A DNA stretch of 64,000 bases from Chrysophaeum taylorii. Taxonomy: Eukaryota; Sar; Pelagophyceae; Pelagomonadales; Pelagomonadaceae. Each line of letters opens with the position of its first letter. Position 1 is the first letter of the stretch. Below, piece by piece: positions 12,004 through 23,018 of the stretch. The translations under genes and the position numbers were made by a program. The notes beneath the pieces are model-generated. The model was given only the letters and a program-made list of their open reading frames with translations. It made no database searches and was not told the DNA's origin. Location of the stretch: positions 1-64,000 of the forward strand of contig JAQMWT010000534.1 in NCBI GenBank assembly GCA_029834535.1. Direction: 5' to 3'.

Positions 12004-12559
12004 AACGCGCCCGCACTTGGCGGCGTTAGGTTTTAAAAGTTCTATTTTTTCGTGTCTCTATTATATACTAGGGTAATGGAAATTACTGGTAATTTATTTC
12101 CGAAAATTCATTTATTTATTTCTGTAAAAAAAATTATTACCACCCACCACCCTCATATTGTCGGCATTAATTAATTAATTAATTACCGCGAATGGGATAG
12201 GAGTCATAGGTGATGTAAAAGTGCTATTTTACCATTGGCGCTATGTAAAGTGCTATTTTACCATTGGCGCAACAATAAAGTAAAAGTAAAATAGGTAAAG
12301 TAAAGGCAAATTTTAAAACCAACGCCCGAGTGGATAGATGCCCAACCCTGCTCCAGAACACAAAAACTCAGCGTCGCCCTCTAAGTTAAGGGTAAAGAAA
12401 GAAAGGAAGCTCTCGGCAGGAATCCGATGGAACCAACAAACCGCGCGAAGATTAATCTGGCCTCCGTGCTTGGTGTCTTTCTCGATCTTCTCGTAGAACA
12501 AGTTTGGTCAATTTCTTTCAAATTTGCTCGATTTTGATGTATGTTTAAGGAAAACAAAT
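12004..12559. other. AT-rich intergenic DNA with a short tandem duplication
   Basis: Contains (TTAA)n near 12168-12185 and two copies of AAAGTGCTATTTTACCATTG at about 12218 and 12247. No gene seen. Confidence 0.5.
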
Positions 12560-14280
12560 TCACAAGTTTGGTCACTTTCAATACAAGTTTGATCAGTTAA
12601 TAAGTTTGGTGTCACTCCTCCGAAGTTGGTTGCATTAAGGTTGATCAATCGACCCTTCAAGTTTGATTAATAACCTTCTTGTAATAAGTTTGGTCAACAA
12701 GAGTTTGGTCACTACTCCTCAGACTTCCACTATGGCGCGCTTCTGGTTTTGCGAAAAAAATGCTCTAAAAACGAGAGCTAGGTGCTGCAGCTAAGCAGAA
12801 TCTACTACCGTGGCGTTACACGCACGGCATGGGGATTGACCGCCCGCCTTAAAGAAGGAGATCCATCCTAAGACAGACAGCGTGGCGACGATAAGCGCGA
12901 GGAGAGCGGGCAGCGACGCGCGGCCTCGAGAGCAGATTTTTCCCACGGCTTGGCGTGCTTAATAAGCTGGGCCCATTTATTCTCGTACCTTCCATCGTTC
13001 GTAGAAGCCACCCAAGCCGCGACTCACCACGGTGGTGTTGCCGTGGTCGTGCGTCATTCTTCAGCAGCAACGATCGGACACGAGACTTATTACATGGTCT
13101 GCGCGAGACGGACGGATCACCCCATTCTGGAGTGATCCCAAAATCTTCTCTCCGAGAGGGAGCGCGTCTTAGATAAAAGTCGACTCGGGGTCGTCGAGTT
13201 AAAACGCGAAACTCGACGACGACGACCTCGAGAAGAAACTGCGCGAGCAACTTGCCCCTGGAGGGAGGGAACACACACCCAAAGATTGATTGTAGTCCCA
13301 CACTTGCGCGGGACCGACCGTACAGGACCACGTTCAGGAGTTCCTCACAGTACCCGATCCGGAGTTAGCTGTCCAGCTTGGACGTGGGAAAACGGCGAAC
13401 ACGTTACGCCTGCGTAAAGAACTCGCACGACCGTAAGTGTGAACACCTCCTCCTCCTCCTCGAGCATCTCGACAACCCCGCCCTGCCGCAAGATCTCCCG
13501 CTGCACCGTCGAGCACTGTACTACGAGAATTTAAGTCGGCAAATACAAAAGCTGCGGCGCGAAGGGATGTCAAGACGTCGACAACCTCGCTCCGGAAGAT
13601 CGCTGACACCACAAGCCTAGTCATCAGTACAAGTCTTCTCAAATATGACAAGTTTGATGTGATTGTTCGAAGAAATTTGATGATCACAATATAAATTGTT
13701 ATAAGGTTTTTGATCACAAAAAGCCACACAAGTTTTGTTTGTCACTTATTATTACGTGCAAGTTTGATGATTACTCGAATTGAAGTTTGATCACAAGGTC
13801 GTCGTCGTCGTCGCAAGTTTGGTTACGAAGTTTTTTTTTGATCAGCGATGTTACAAGTTTGGTCACAGAGCCTCCTCCTCCAAGTTTGACCACCATACAC
13901 ACGCGCATCAACGTGCGAACGCAGGCGTGCCTTTCACAACAACAACACGCGTGACGACATTGCCAACGACCACCACGCACATAAAAGCTGCAATTGAACG
14001 ACGGCGCCCGTTGTTAACCGTGTTGTTTGTTTGTTGCACGCGCCGTCTAAAAAAGTTGCCGCCCGTGTCGAACGAACGAACGCACATCATTTGCTGCAAG
14101 TCGGCGTCGTGGTCAACCGAGGTCGGTCGGCGTGTTAGTTATACCTACCACGACTTTACCAAAGCGAGGACGAAGAAACCCGCGTCGATACCGCGTCCGT
14201 TTCGAAGTCGGAGCAAACTTATATGGTGGTGGTTGGAAAGTCGTAAAAAAAATAATATCTCTGAACTGAAAAGGGCTGCT
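12560..14280. mobile_element. Repeat family 'E', copy 1 (CAAACTTG-box element)
   Basis: The stretch matches, in inverted orientation, 26.2-28.0 kb and, in the same orientation, 60.2-61.8 kb. Clusters of AAGTTTGATCA and AAGTTTGGTCA (reverse TGACCAAACTT) occur at 12.5-12.7 kb and 13.63-13.89 kb on either side of a GC-rich core. In the core, a plus frame reads HETYYMVCARRTDHPIL near 13080 and another, near 13440-13620, reads LPLHRRALYYENLSRQIQKL. A minus frame is also open across 13334-13729. The 13.92-14.28 kb part aligns with 61.14-61.7 kb. I do not recognise the family; many subterminal boxes are typical of DNA transposons. Confidence 0.6.
13378..13620 (+). pseudogene. E-family internal ORF fragment
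   Basis: An 80-codon frame rich in Leu, Arg and His ends in RRRQPRSGRSLTPQA. Its DNA is conserved at 26.75-27.0 kb (inverted) and 60.45-60.69 kb, and the opposite strand is also open in all three copies, so the coding strand is unsettled. No domain recognised. Confidence 0.35.
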
Positions 14281-14281
14281 C

Positions 14282-14977
14282 CTACTGAAGGGTGGCGATG
14301 GCGTGGCCGAGGTCGCCGTAGAGAAAATCGTCGCAAATGAGGGAAATGTTGTTGAGGAGGCGCATTGTGTGGGGTCCTACGTTGTCGAGATTCGAGAGAG
14401 CGCCGTAGGGAAACTCAGCGATAAGAAGCTGGCACTCGGGTTGGCAAAACTCGCAGTAGACGTGGTGATCGCAGTCGAGAGCGACGGCGTCGTAGGACAA
14501 GTTGAGTCCTTTGCCGTAGGACGAGATGGTGATGTTGGGAGGAGTTTCCCAGGGCACGGTGGTGCAGGTGGTGCCGAGGTCGTTGAGGTAGCCGGTAGCA
14601 CAAAGAGCGCCCGCGCCCGACTCGCACGCGTCGCCGCAGAGTTCGGCGCACCAGCCGCTAGTACAGTAAAAGTCGCACGCGCTCACGTCAGCGACCTGGC
14701 ACGTCTCGTTCGTATAGACCGTGTCGTCGTCGTAGTCGTCGCACTCGAAGAAATCGACCACGTCATCTGGAACAGAGTAGACGTCGTCGTCGTCGTCGTC
14801 CGTCGAGGAGGAGGAGGAGGAGGAGGACCGTCGTCTATTCTCGACGCCCAGGCCGACGACGAGCAAAAAGGTGATGGTCGTCACGAGGATGCAGAGCCCG
14901 AGGCGCCGCTTTCCCGTCTTATATTGCGGCGCCTCCTCGGCGGTCGTCTTCACAGCGGTGTACCCGCTATGCATCAC
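14282..14977 (-). CDS. Cys-rich protein with one N-terminal membrane anchor
   Basis: A 231-residue open frame. Residues 1-24 are polar and basic. Residues 25-45 form a hydrophobic helix (LGLCILVTTITFLLVVGLGV), which suggests a type II signal anchor. It is followed by a Ser run, an Asp run and an ectodomain with many Cys in short spacings (CDFYCTSGWCAELCGDAC near residues 100-117, and CDHHVYCEFCQPEC near 170-183). Two NxS/T sequons (NITIS and NLSYD) lie close together, consistent with a secreted or surface domain. No named family is recognised. It may continue upstream into exons at 14978-15660. The DNA is GC-rich with no transposon signature. Confidence 0.5.
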   Translation of the reverse strand: MMHSGYTAVKTTAEEAPQYKTGKRRLGLCILVTTITFLLVVGLGVENRRRSSSSSSSSTDDDDDDVYSVPDDVVDFFECDDYDDDTVYTNETCQVADVSACDFYCTSGWCAELCGDACESGAGALCATGYLNDLGTTCTTVPWETPPNITISSYGKGLNLSYDAVALDCDHHVYCEFCQPECQLLIAEFPYGALSNLDNVGPHTMRLLNNISLICDDFLYGDLGHAIATLQ

Positions 14978-15656
14978 TCAATTTGTGGCGATGACGTAAT
15001 ACCGAACTCCTCCCTATTCCTTACCCCTAGGGAGGGAGGGACCTCCACAACACTCATAGAAGGTCGACGAGGTGTGGGAGGGCCTGGGCCAACAAGACGG
15101 GGCTGAGGTCGTCGGCGCAGGAGCGAATGCCGCCACCCCCACGGGCACATTACGAGGCATACCACCAAAGAATGCCGGGTCTGGCGCAACTTGGTGTTGG
15201 ACATCGGGGTGATCGAGAAGACCCGAGTGCCGGACAGGACGCCACTACTTGTTGCGCTAGCTCGGATGTCGTTCTGCAGGAGAGCGTCGACAACGACCGA
15301 ACCAGAGATGACGCCGTCGTCGTCCATGCTGCCAAAGTCGTGCGTTGCCACGCAATACGCGTAGGTCGGGTCGCCTCGCTGGCCGCCTTCTTGAGAGTCG
15401 AAGGGGTCGCGACCGAGCAAGGTGGGGCCATCGAGTAAGTGCCACCCGGGATGTAATTGCTTGAACATGAAGGGACCAAAGAGACGCGCAGCGTAGCGTT
15501 GGCGTGGTGTGCGAGTCTTTCCGCGACGGTCTCATCGAGCTCGTCGTCGAAGGCATTGCGTTTGTCCAGCTTGATGATGACCTGGTACTGGACGCCGAAG
15601 ACGAGGCGCGAGGGGCCGCCCTCGACCCCGACGGCAACGGCTAGCGGACGCAATGC
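14978..15656 (-). CDS. Probable upstream coding segments of the Cys-rich gene or a separate gene
   Basis: Two good-looking frames do not join. One (about 15653-15465) reads VFGVQYQVIIKLDKRNAF and ETVAERLAHHANATLRVSL. The other (15468-15160) reads FKQLHPGWHLLDGPTLLGRD, then DPTYAYCVATHDFGSMDDDG, then VDALLQNDIRAS and TRVFSITPMSNTKLRQT. A frame change near 15465 could be a small intron or an indel. The lack of repeats and the even composition suggest a host gene rather than a transposon. I recognise no domain; whether it is one gene with 14282-14977 is open. Confidence 0.4.
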
Positions 15657-15899
15657 CGAAGGTTAGGTGCGTGGTTAACGTCAGCGGCGCGTCGTCAACT
15701 CCAACGGCTCCCTTACCCCGGACCTCAGTTATGGTCGCTCGCGGAACAAAAAGGCGCTGCGATGACTATCGAAATTGTCACGGCGACGAGCCATCGCCGT
15801 CGACAGACGGAGGACTCGCGGCGCAGCGGTGATATCCCTCCACCAGGAGGGGACTAGGAGACGACCGAAACTTGGTGACGACACGAGAGCCGTCGAAAA

Positions 15900-17065
15900 A
15901 TGAAAGACCGGTGGTACCAAGACGACCGGCGGCGCGCCGATCGAGACCGACGCCGACGAATCCCCGACCATGCCGATTGTACCGCGGGCGGCGCGACGGT
16001 CCTGACTTGGAGCGCCCCTCTCGGTCGCTGCCGAGGCAGGAATTGTCTGGCGAAGGACTGGCTGCGCCGCGACGGTCGTGACTTGGCGCCGTTCTTTTTC
16101 ACCGGCACGACGAGGAGGTAACACGCAGCGCCGCCGCGACGCCTACCACCAGGACCGTCGCGACGCGAGCCGCGAGCGAGCCGATAGTAGTGCCGAGGCA
16201 CCGCGATGGCAACAAATACAGTGGGGAAAGCAGACGACGGACCGCGGTGCGACGTAGCGTGACGATACTTTTACTCTTCGTGGCTCGAGGCGACAAATTC
16301 AGCGCTCGGAACTTGTCGACTGCCGCGCACCGCGTTGCCAAATTTGGAGGCCGAATAAACCGTAATACGACGCGATCGCCGCGCGATGGCTCTCGCAGAC
16401 GCTTGTCGTGCTAACGAGTTCAACCCGCCGAACCTCGCCAACACGGCGCGGGCCTTCGCGACGGCACGTATCGAGGCACCTGAGCTCTTCGACGCGATCG
16501 CCGGCGCGGCTTCGTCGCGGCTTGGCGAGTTCAATCCGCCGAACCTCGCCAACACAGCGTGGGCCTTCGCGACTGCGTCGACTGGAAAAAGGACACCGAG
16601 TTTTTCGAAGAAAAGCTCGCTCACAGAGCTGTTGGAGATCTCGATGCTCTCGATGATCGTGGCATGTCCCAGTTCCACCTAACCTCGTTTCACTTTCGCC
16701 TCGAGTGGCCCGACTACCGGAACTTCCCGCTGTCAAACCACGAGCAGATGCTAGTGGCGGCGTTTCAACGTCAGGACCCATCACCATCCCAACTTCAGCG
16801 CGACGTTGCGACCGCGCTCGACCGAATTGGCTGGACGCCGCACATCTTCGAGCACGTGATCGAAGAGGGATTGTCGCTCGACATGGCTCGACCTGACACG
16901 AAGCGTGCTGTGGACGTCGACGGGTCATACCACTACCTCAAGAGAACAAGAGTTGAGAACGGGTCGACGCGGCGGCTTGGCTGGGACGACGTCGTCCACA
17001 TTCCGTTCTTTGAGTGGGACGTTCTCGAGGGCGATCAGGAACAAGCCTCTTACGTCCGGCTGCAA
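15900..17065 (+). pseudogene. RAP-domain protein, broken copy with about two HPR repeats
   Basis: The frame from 15900 gives an Arg-rich head (DDRRRADRDRRRRIPDHA) like the N-terminus of the large RAP genes. Near 16260-16350 another frame gives GDKFSARNLSTAAHRVAKFG, the conserved pre-repeat block. From 16386 come two repeats (EFNPPNLANTARAFATARI..., EFNPPNLANTAWAFAT). A shift near 16575 leads to the RAP part: DWKKDTEFFEEKL, FEHVIEEGLSLDMA, KRAVDVDGSYHYLKRTRVE and VHIPFFEWD, ending around 17050. Compared with the intact genes a piece of the RAP core (ATRFKSRLLR) is missing. Three or more frameshifts make this a pseudogene, although its motifs are still easy to read. Confidence 0.85.
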
Positions 17066-17424
17066 ATTAAAAAAAAAAATGGAGGACGGTGCCTTCTGAA
17101 CCTCGCGCGGATATTTCTCGCAATTTATATTTTGCTGACGTCGAAAAAGTCTCGCGCGGCAGAAAGTGGTCCACACTCCGAGGTGCCACGGGCGACACGC
17201 GAGTTGAATGAGCGGTCTTCTCTTATTTTTGATGTTCGAAGTTCCTCCGGGCGTCCTTTCCCCGCGAGGAAAAAGAACGGATCTAGCTCTCACCTCTACG
17301 ATTCTGGTCGCGCGCCTCGTCAGTCAACCTCAACGCGCGTGGACGACACCGAAAGCAGGGGGGTTGTGCATTTATTTAATCAAACGTTTTAACAAAGAAA
17401 TTTGCCCAACTTTACCTCCTTTAT
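17066..17424. other. Spacer between RAP relic and Helitron fragment
   Basis: No supported gene. The DNA has poly-A patches and short frames only. Confidence 0.4.
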
Positions 17425-17830
17425 AAGTGCAGGCCAGTAAGCTGGTCCTAGTAAGACCGGCTACCCGAGGACCTCGGCGTAGACGACGGTGCGCGAGTAG
17501 ACGCCGGGAGGGGGTTTACCGGTATTGCGCAGCACGTGTGGGGTAGCGTGGAGTCGTCGAGTCCACTCAGAAGAGGATATCCTCGGGGTTGCCGACTCGA
17601 CAGAGAGCTGACGCGATCGATCTTCGTACCCGGTTGCCGACGCGGTGCGACGGGTCGTCGAGGTTGCGCAGACTTTGAGTTCGCGCTCAAAGTTAGCATG
17701 CCGTTGGTTGTCAGGGAGTCGAAAACTCGAAGACTGTAAAGAGCAAGGCGTCGTCTTTTGACCGAACTACGTCGGCCCCAAACGAACTCCGACGCCTCGT
17801 TTCTGGGGAAAAAAAGGGGCCGCGGTCATT
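17425..17830 (-). mobile_element. Helitron 3'-end fragment, copy H4 (inverted, internally deleted)
   Basis: The reverse complement matches the helicase tail and 3' terminus of H1-H3. The terminal GGCCTGCACTT lies at 17425-17435, followed by the CACACGTGCTGCGCAATACC, CCCCGAGGATATCCTC and TTGAACTCCCTGACAACCAAC-type segments, ending at the GGCCGCGGTCAT side near 17830. The KSQGQT/LYVAL portion and most of the minisatellite are missing. It lies between a RAP relic and the cassette at 17.8-19.3 kb. Confidence 0.7.
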
Positions 17831-17849
17831 CGTGCGCGCGTTGTCGCGG

Positions 17850-18260
17850 TGCACTGCGGCTTGACAAGTCCTACCTCCACTGCCCGGCCCAGAGTCACCT
17901 ACCTACTACACGGCGCTGGGCCCTGCCGGCGATGTTGTGGCTGCGGACACCTTTGCGACACGCCGCCCGCGTTTACCCAGGCGGTTGCATGGCCTTGAAT
18001 TGCGCTCGCGCGCCGATGTCGCTGATGCGGCTTTCATCACTGGGACCGCCCGTGCGGTCCTCCCCCGCATGCTCAGCCCCTCTCCGGCCATGGGCGGCAC
18101 AGTGCGCGGTTTCTGCGAGCCGCTCGCACCCTTGCTGGGGCGTAACTCTTTCGACCACGAAGCAAACACGAGCTCGCGCTTCGCGACCCTCGCGGCGTTC
18201 CAACCAACGTTCTTTCTGTGGCGCTTGGAGCCGTTTTCAGGCGGACGCCGGGAGGCCTGA
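17850..18260 (+). CDS. Hypothetical upstream part of the 18 kb cassette
   Basis: The frame ending at the TGA at 18258 is open for more than 100 codons and reads naturally (FATRRPRLPRRLHGLELRSR, DVADAAFITGTARAVLPRML, FEHEANTSSRFATLAAFQP-like). This part is absent from the two later copies of the cassette. No start Met is obvious, so it may be a truncated gene or an exon. The opposite strand is also open (17906-18823), which weakens the call. Confidence 0.3.
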
Positions 18261-18413
18261 CGAGGGCCCATTGGCCGCGCCAGTACAATGAATGCGCGGG
18301 CATTGACACATCGGCCGGAGCCCCGTACGGGAAGGTACAGCGGGCCGTGACGAGGCAACGCGCGGCTCTTCGCGCCGAGCACCTCGAATTGGACCTTCGA
18401 GCTCTCCCTGCGC

Positions 18414-18848
18414 GTGACGTGTGCGAGGTGGTGTCCTACCTGTGCACTGACAAGCTCTCCACCGCCTGGGTGGCTTCCTGGCCCTCGCGATATATCTGGC
18501 ATTCTCGAACGGCGACTTCCGGCCGCCGGAAGTCGTTGTGGCAACTTCTTCGGGCTGCCGTCTCCGGCCTGCGTACCGCTGTCGTCGGACGTGGCATTCT
18601 TGGCGACAGACACCCAGCGGGTTCTCGACGACCCGTGCGGCAACGTCTTGCTCGCGGACAATCGCTTCGTCAACCGCAACGGAGCTCGGTCCTGCATGCA
18701 CGACTCGGTGCTTTTCGCGTTGAGTGGCCTCGTGCGCGAGGGGCACGCGGTCGAGCCCTTGGGCTTGTTCTGGAATTGCGTCCCAACCCTCGCCCGGCGT
18801 GCTTTCCGTTCTTTCGTGACCACGTCGAGGCTCGTTCCTGACTTTTGA
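18414..18848 (+). CDS. Cassette protein with conserved ARSC-x-HDSVL motif, copy 1
   Basis: The frame reads SSDVAFLATDTQRVLDD, NVLLADNRF, GARSCMHDSVLFALSGL, REGHAVEPLGLFWNCVP and ends RLVPDF. The same protein is recognisable at 32.5-32.95 and 42.0-42.4 kb as ARSCAHDSVLYVL. The neighbouring frame carries its upstream half (GGFLALAIYLAFSNGDF), so a frameshift or short intron lies near 18550. A Cys followed two residues later by His-Asp in a hydrophobic helix recalls papain-like or OTU-like cysteine proteases, but the rest of such a fold is not visible, so this is only a suggestion. It lies directly beside a RAP gene. Confidence 0.45.
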   Translation: MTCARWCPTCALTSSPPPGWLPGPRDISGILERRLPAAGSRCGNFFGLPSPACVPLSSDVAFLATDTQRVLDDPCGNVLLADNRFVNRNGARSCMHDSVLFALSGLVREGHAVEPLGLFWNCVPTLARRAFRSFVTTSRLVPDF

Positions 18849-19335
18849 ATCGCGGAACAACCGGGAACGACGCCTACCCCGGGCGGTCACCGCCGAGGGC
18901 AAAACCGATCGTCTTCTGCCCGTCGCGGTATCCGACGACCAACGTCGATCGCCGCCGCGATGGAACCCCGAGCCCGGTCGACAAGCGGGCCAACGACATC
19001 ACGCGAATACGTCGCGCACGCTGCGTACGCCGACAGGAAATTCTGCGGGATCGACCATGCAGCCTCGCGGGGCCCGTTCCGGGACCGCCGCCGAGTTTGG
19101 ACCCCGATTGATTGCTGGGGTTTGTAGTTGTTGTTGGTGATTTCGCGGAGGGTAGTGACAACCTATACATGTTGCCCGTTAAATTGGCATCAACGCTGGC
19201 CTCGAGGAGGGTGTCGCGGCAGCCACGGCGGTTCGGAGAACGCGCGGCGTTTCTCCATCACGGTGCACCACCGTGAGCGTGCTCTCTTTCTAGCAGGGGC
19301 CTCCAGTATGTCGAAGGCGGTGCAGCCACCGCCCA
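18420..19335 (+). repeat. Dispersed cassette repeat, copy 1
   Basis: About 900 bp that recurs at 32503-33360 and 41943-42800. Shared landmarks are TGGGTGGCTTCCTGGC, GCGATATATCTGGCATTCTC, the SCxHDSVL segment, TTTGGACCCCGATTGCTGGGG, and a right end at GGCCTCCAGTATGTCGAAGG..GCAGCCACC (19299-19330). Copy 1 is the most diverged and has extra sequence in the middle. Confidence 0.8.
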
Positions 19336-19339
19336 TCTG

Positions 19340-20690
19340 ACTTCATTTGCAGCCTTGCCCGGAGGTAAGAGTCCTGTTCTCGCTCGGCGTCGAGAGCGCC
19401 CCACCACTCAAAGAACGGAATCAGAGTAACGAACGTCCCAGCCAAGCAGCTGTAGCCGTCGGGACTTGAAGAAGCGCGTAGAGCCGTTCCTCGTTTGGTT
19501 GAGATAGTGGTATGGTCCGTCGACTTCGACCGCGAAACCTTGATGTCAGGAGGTTGAGCCGCGTCGAGCGACAATCCCTCCTTTTCGGTCACGTCGTGCT
19601 CGACGATGATGATGATGATGTGCGGCGTCCAGCCAACAACTCGGTCGAGCGCGGTCGTGTTGGAGTTGGGATGGTGTTGGGTCCTGATTCGCTTCCTGAA
19701 GCAAGCAAGCATCTGATGGTGGTGCTTTAACAGCGGGAAGTTCCGGCGGTCGGGCCACCACTCGAGGCCAAAGTGCAACGAAGCAAGGTGGAGGACAGTT
19801 CACGATAATCGAGGGCATAATCGAGATCTGTGACAGCAAAGTAGGCGAGCTCGGTGAAAAACTCGGGGTCCCAGTCGACGCGGGCCCTTTGCCATATTTC
19901 CGATCCCCCCGTGGATTTAATTGTCCACCGCAGCGCCGACGAGCAAGCGTCTGCGAGGGCAACGATCACGGTTTCTTATGGACGGCTCGAGTCGACAAGT
20001 TGCGAGCGCGTCGCCACGAGCCGCGAAAGAAAATTGTCTCGGGAGTCGCACCGCGGTCCGTCGCGTGCTTTTTACTTGGTGCCATCGCGGTGCTGGGTAG
20101 CGCGTGGCTCGAGGGAGTGTCGCGACCATCGGAGGAAACCAGGCGCTGTCTTTCACCCCCCCCCCCCTCGTAGTCGCGCCACCAGTGATCGCGACCACCG
20201 TCGAGCGCTGGACTGGAGCTTGCGGTACTCCTTCGGATGATGATTCGAACGCCGTGGTACGACTCTCCTCGCGTCCGCCGTATGCTGCCTCGAGCTTATT
20301 TCTCGGAGTCGCGGGAGCGGTGCTTGGACTTGGCGTCTTTGTGTCGGTTGATCAGCACCGCTCATCTCGAGCTGCGGCGACACCATCCTCCAGCTGCAAC
20401 TGGGCCTGCTCCTCAGCCACGACCTCAGCATTGAGAGCGTCGTCGCGCGCCGCCGCGTCGCGGTCTCTCCCCGCCGCCTGCGAGGCGAGGTCGGACTGCA
20501 ACTCGAAGCTGCTGGCTGGCGCGCGCTAACTGCTTCTCGCTTTTGAAGCTCCTTCGTGGTCGGGCGACGCGCCGGCCCACTAGTTCGCTTCGGCGGCGGT
20601 GGACTGAGATATGCCGTGCGAGCCTCCGGAAAGAAAGCCCTGCCGTTCGTGATGGTGTTCGCCGCGAACATCGCCGTCCCCAAGCTCGAG
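19340..20690 (-). pseudogene. RAP-domain protein, broken copy without HPR repeats
   Basis: Reading leftwards: an Arg-rich head (around 20.2-20.7 kb), GATPETIFF near 20030, IVALADACSSALRW (19969-19920), then directly DWDPEFFTELAYFAVTDLD and, after a shift, LEWWPDRRNFPLLKHHHQML, EKEGLSLDAAQPPD and IPFFEWWGALDAEREQDSYL, ending near 19340. The 37-residue repeat array between the DAC block and the DW block is absent. An HHHH/IIIII stretch reflects a (GAT)n run at 19605-19621. Several frameshifts. It is the zero-repeat member of the family in this window. Confidence 0.8.
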
Positions 20691-20876
20691 TCGTAGTGGA
20701 GCGATGCGACCGTGAAGTTAAGGCGGGGCGATAGAAAGACGAAGACCGCGTCGCAGCCCGAATGTCCGCGTTCGGATGCCGCGGGGAGTCGGCGGCGGCG
20801 GACTAATTGCGTGCACCTCGCTCGCTCGAAAAGGCTTTCTTCGTTGGCGCGAAGTCAGTCAGTCCTTCCGGCAGAC

Positions 20877-21160
20877 AAGTTGCAGTGGTAGAAGTGCTTG
20901 TCCTCTGTGCGTCCTGTCTCCTTCGACGCAGGGACAGCACTCGACAGTGTCAGGTGACGGGCTTCTTGAGCGTGTATGTAGTGTGTTTTAGCGAGAGATA
21001 GAGAGGGGGGGGGGTGTTTTCAAAGGTCGACTCCTAAGAGGGGGGTGGGGAGCATGAATGTGGATGTGGGTGGTTTTGTGGGGTAGGAGGGATGTGCCTG
21101 ACGGGGGTGTGGTGTGGTGGTGGGGGGTGGGTCATGGAGAAAATGAAATTTTCTACTACC
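20877..21160 (-). repeat. Left LTR-like repeat
   Basis: Pairs with 23019-23181. It contains a poly-G run at 21006-21015 and G-rich insertions that the right copy lacks. Confidence 0.5.
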
Positions 21161-21683
21161 TCTACGCCTTCACAGAGCGAACTCGGGGGAGCTCTGGACC
21201 AAAAAAAAAGGTCGAAGAAGGAAAAGAGCGGACGGCGGGGAAGTAGCCGAAGAGAGATTGCGGTTGTCGTGAGAAGTGGGTGTGGTGGCGGGCGACGGAG
21301 TCGTCCAAAGTGGCGGTGTAGTGGTTTTCTCTCAGATACCCGCCCGGACCAGGGGCCTCAAAAACCCTTTCTCCCAACCCGAACCGCGGGTTAGGAGAAA
21401 CCACCACACGCCCGATCTCAGCGCAACCACCTCACGCCATCACGAAAATCGGACAATCAAAAATGAGGGTAATAATATCAAGAAGAAAGCAAGAATGCAA
21501 TACAAATTCCTGGTCGACGACATTGGGTTCTTCAGTGGAAGCCCAGGTGAGGGTGTCACGATGATGATGACACCTCCCCCCCATAATATTATTGCAAGGT
21601 CAGTAGTACAAGAGCAACAATCAGGGGAAGTCTCAGGTGGCAGGCAGGCAAGTGGGGCAGCGGGATGAGGCCGAAAGTGCGAA

Positions 21684-22983
21684 TCATGGGGAGTAGGTGA
21701 GGCTGGTGGTGAGGTGTTGGAGGGTGGATTCGGCTAGAAGAAGGCTTGGAGGGGTGGTACGGGGGTCGGGTCCGTTGTGTGGGAAGAGAGTACGTTTGAG
21801 TGGGGAGTCGGCGTAAGATGGAGGTGGGGCGTAAGATGGAGGCGAAGGAATGCGGTCGGGAGGGGACTTGGGGAAAGGAGTGTCGTGTGCGGGAGAAATG
21901 AAATGGTGTGAGGAGTCCGGGGTGCCGGGAAAGTGGAAGAGGGGTGGGTCGTGAGAGAGGTTGAGCGGGTTGACGCCCTCAGAAGAAGAAGAAGAAGAAC
22001 GTGGGTCTGAATGGAGAGTCGGAGCGACAGTGGATGGTGGAGCGAAAGGGGTCGGCGGTGAAGGAACAACTTGCGGCTGTGGTGCCGGTGGGGATATGGT
22101 GTCGGTGCACGGGGGTGTGCCAGGGTCGTAACCGTAGATGGAGTACGCGTGGGGAGTGATACGAGGAGCATCCGGGTGTATAGGCGGTGGAAGGGAGTTA
22201 AGGATTTGCTGAAGAACAGCATCCTGGGCTCGTTGGGTGTCGTGGAGGATTGCGAAGGAGGCTCCTCGGGCGGAAAGATGAGCTTGGGCGAGGTCAGATT
22301 TGGTTTCGTCGTGAGCGCGGGCTTTGCAGCGGGGTTTTAAGCTGTTTGTATAGCTGCTTCGACAGATCGAGGAGGGCTTCGACGAGGGCGCGGTGGGCGG
22401 CGTAGTTCGCGTCGAGTTGATCGTCGTCGAGATCTTCGTCGTCGGCGGCATGGTCGGCGGCGGCGGCGGCGAAATCGTCTTCTAGTGGTGCGATCGCGTG
22501 GTGCGGGTCTTGGTCGTGGTCTTGCGTGCGCGACATCATCTTGTGCGGCGAGTCGCGGGCGACGCGGTTGGGGTCTGTGGGTCTTGACTCGTGAACGTGC
22601 TGGGGGTTGGGTCCGGGGTGGTGAAGGCGTACTCGCTGGAGCGGGTGCAGGAGGGGTTCCGCCGGTAAGATTGGCGAGCTGGGTCTGCAGCTGCCCAAGG
22701 GCGTCTGCTTGGGTGGCTTGATCTTGCAGCAATGATGTTTCGAGTGTGATCTTGCTTTTTCGGGGTATCGATATCTCGAGCGTGATATTGAGTTGTTCGA
22801 ATTCTCGTCGCATATCTTGGTTGCCGCGAGACATCTTGGGCGAGGATGATGACGTGGGTGGGATCTTGGCTTGACTTGAGTTGGCGTCGAAGTGATAGCC
22901 TGTCGAGGTCGGGACGTCGAGCGAGCGATTGTCTCCGAGTGACGCGAGGTGAAAAGGACTCCGCGACTGTGACAAGGGCCCAA
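21684..22983 (-). pseudogene. Pro-rich, coiled-coil gag-like protein, frameshifted
   Basis: Three overlapping minus frames carry successive natural-looking parts. From 22975: LASLGDNRSLDVPTSTGYHF, MRREFEQLNITLEISI, DQATQADALGQLQTQLANL (heptad-like). From a second frame near 22560-22340: KMMSRTQDHDQDPH, an Ala/Asp-rich stretch, and ALVEALLDLSKQLYKQLK. From a third frame (22330-21684): FAILHDTQRAQDAVLQQIL, then a long Pro/Ser/Thr-rich tail with PSYAPPPSYADSPLKRTLF. Coiled-coil followed by Pro-rich sequence and its place between LTR-like repeats suggest a capsid/gag role. No zinc knuckle is seen. The two frame changes could be indels or introns. Confidence 0.45.
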
Positions 22984-23018
22984 ACCTAGAGAAAGAAAAT
23001 TTGATGGGCGGAGTCCTA

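Noticed and set aside
14303-15106. 267-codon plus-strand ORF opposite the Cys-rich membrane protein
   Set aside because: The minus strand has a sensible start, membrane helix and Cys pattern. The plus reading is Val/Gly/Asp-rich shadow.
17906-18823. 305-codon minus-strand ORF opposite the cassette
   Set aside because: Its sequence is low in hydrophobic residues and rich in Arg/Ser/Pro, as expected from the complement of GC-rich coding DNA. The plus-strand SCxHDSVL protein is better conserved between copies. Not fully excluded.
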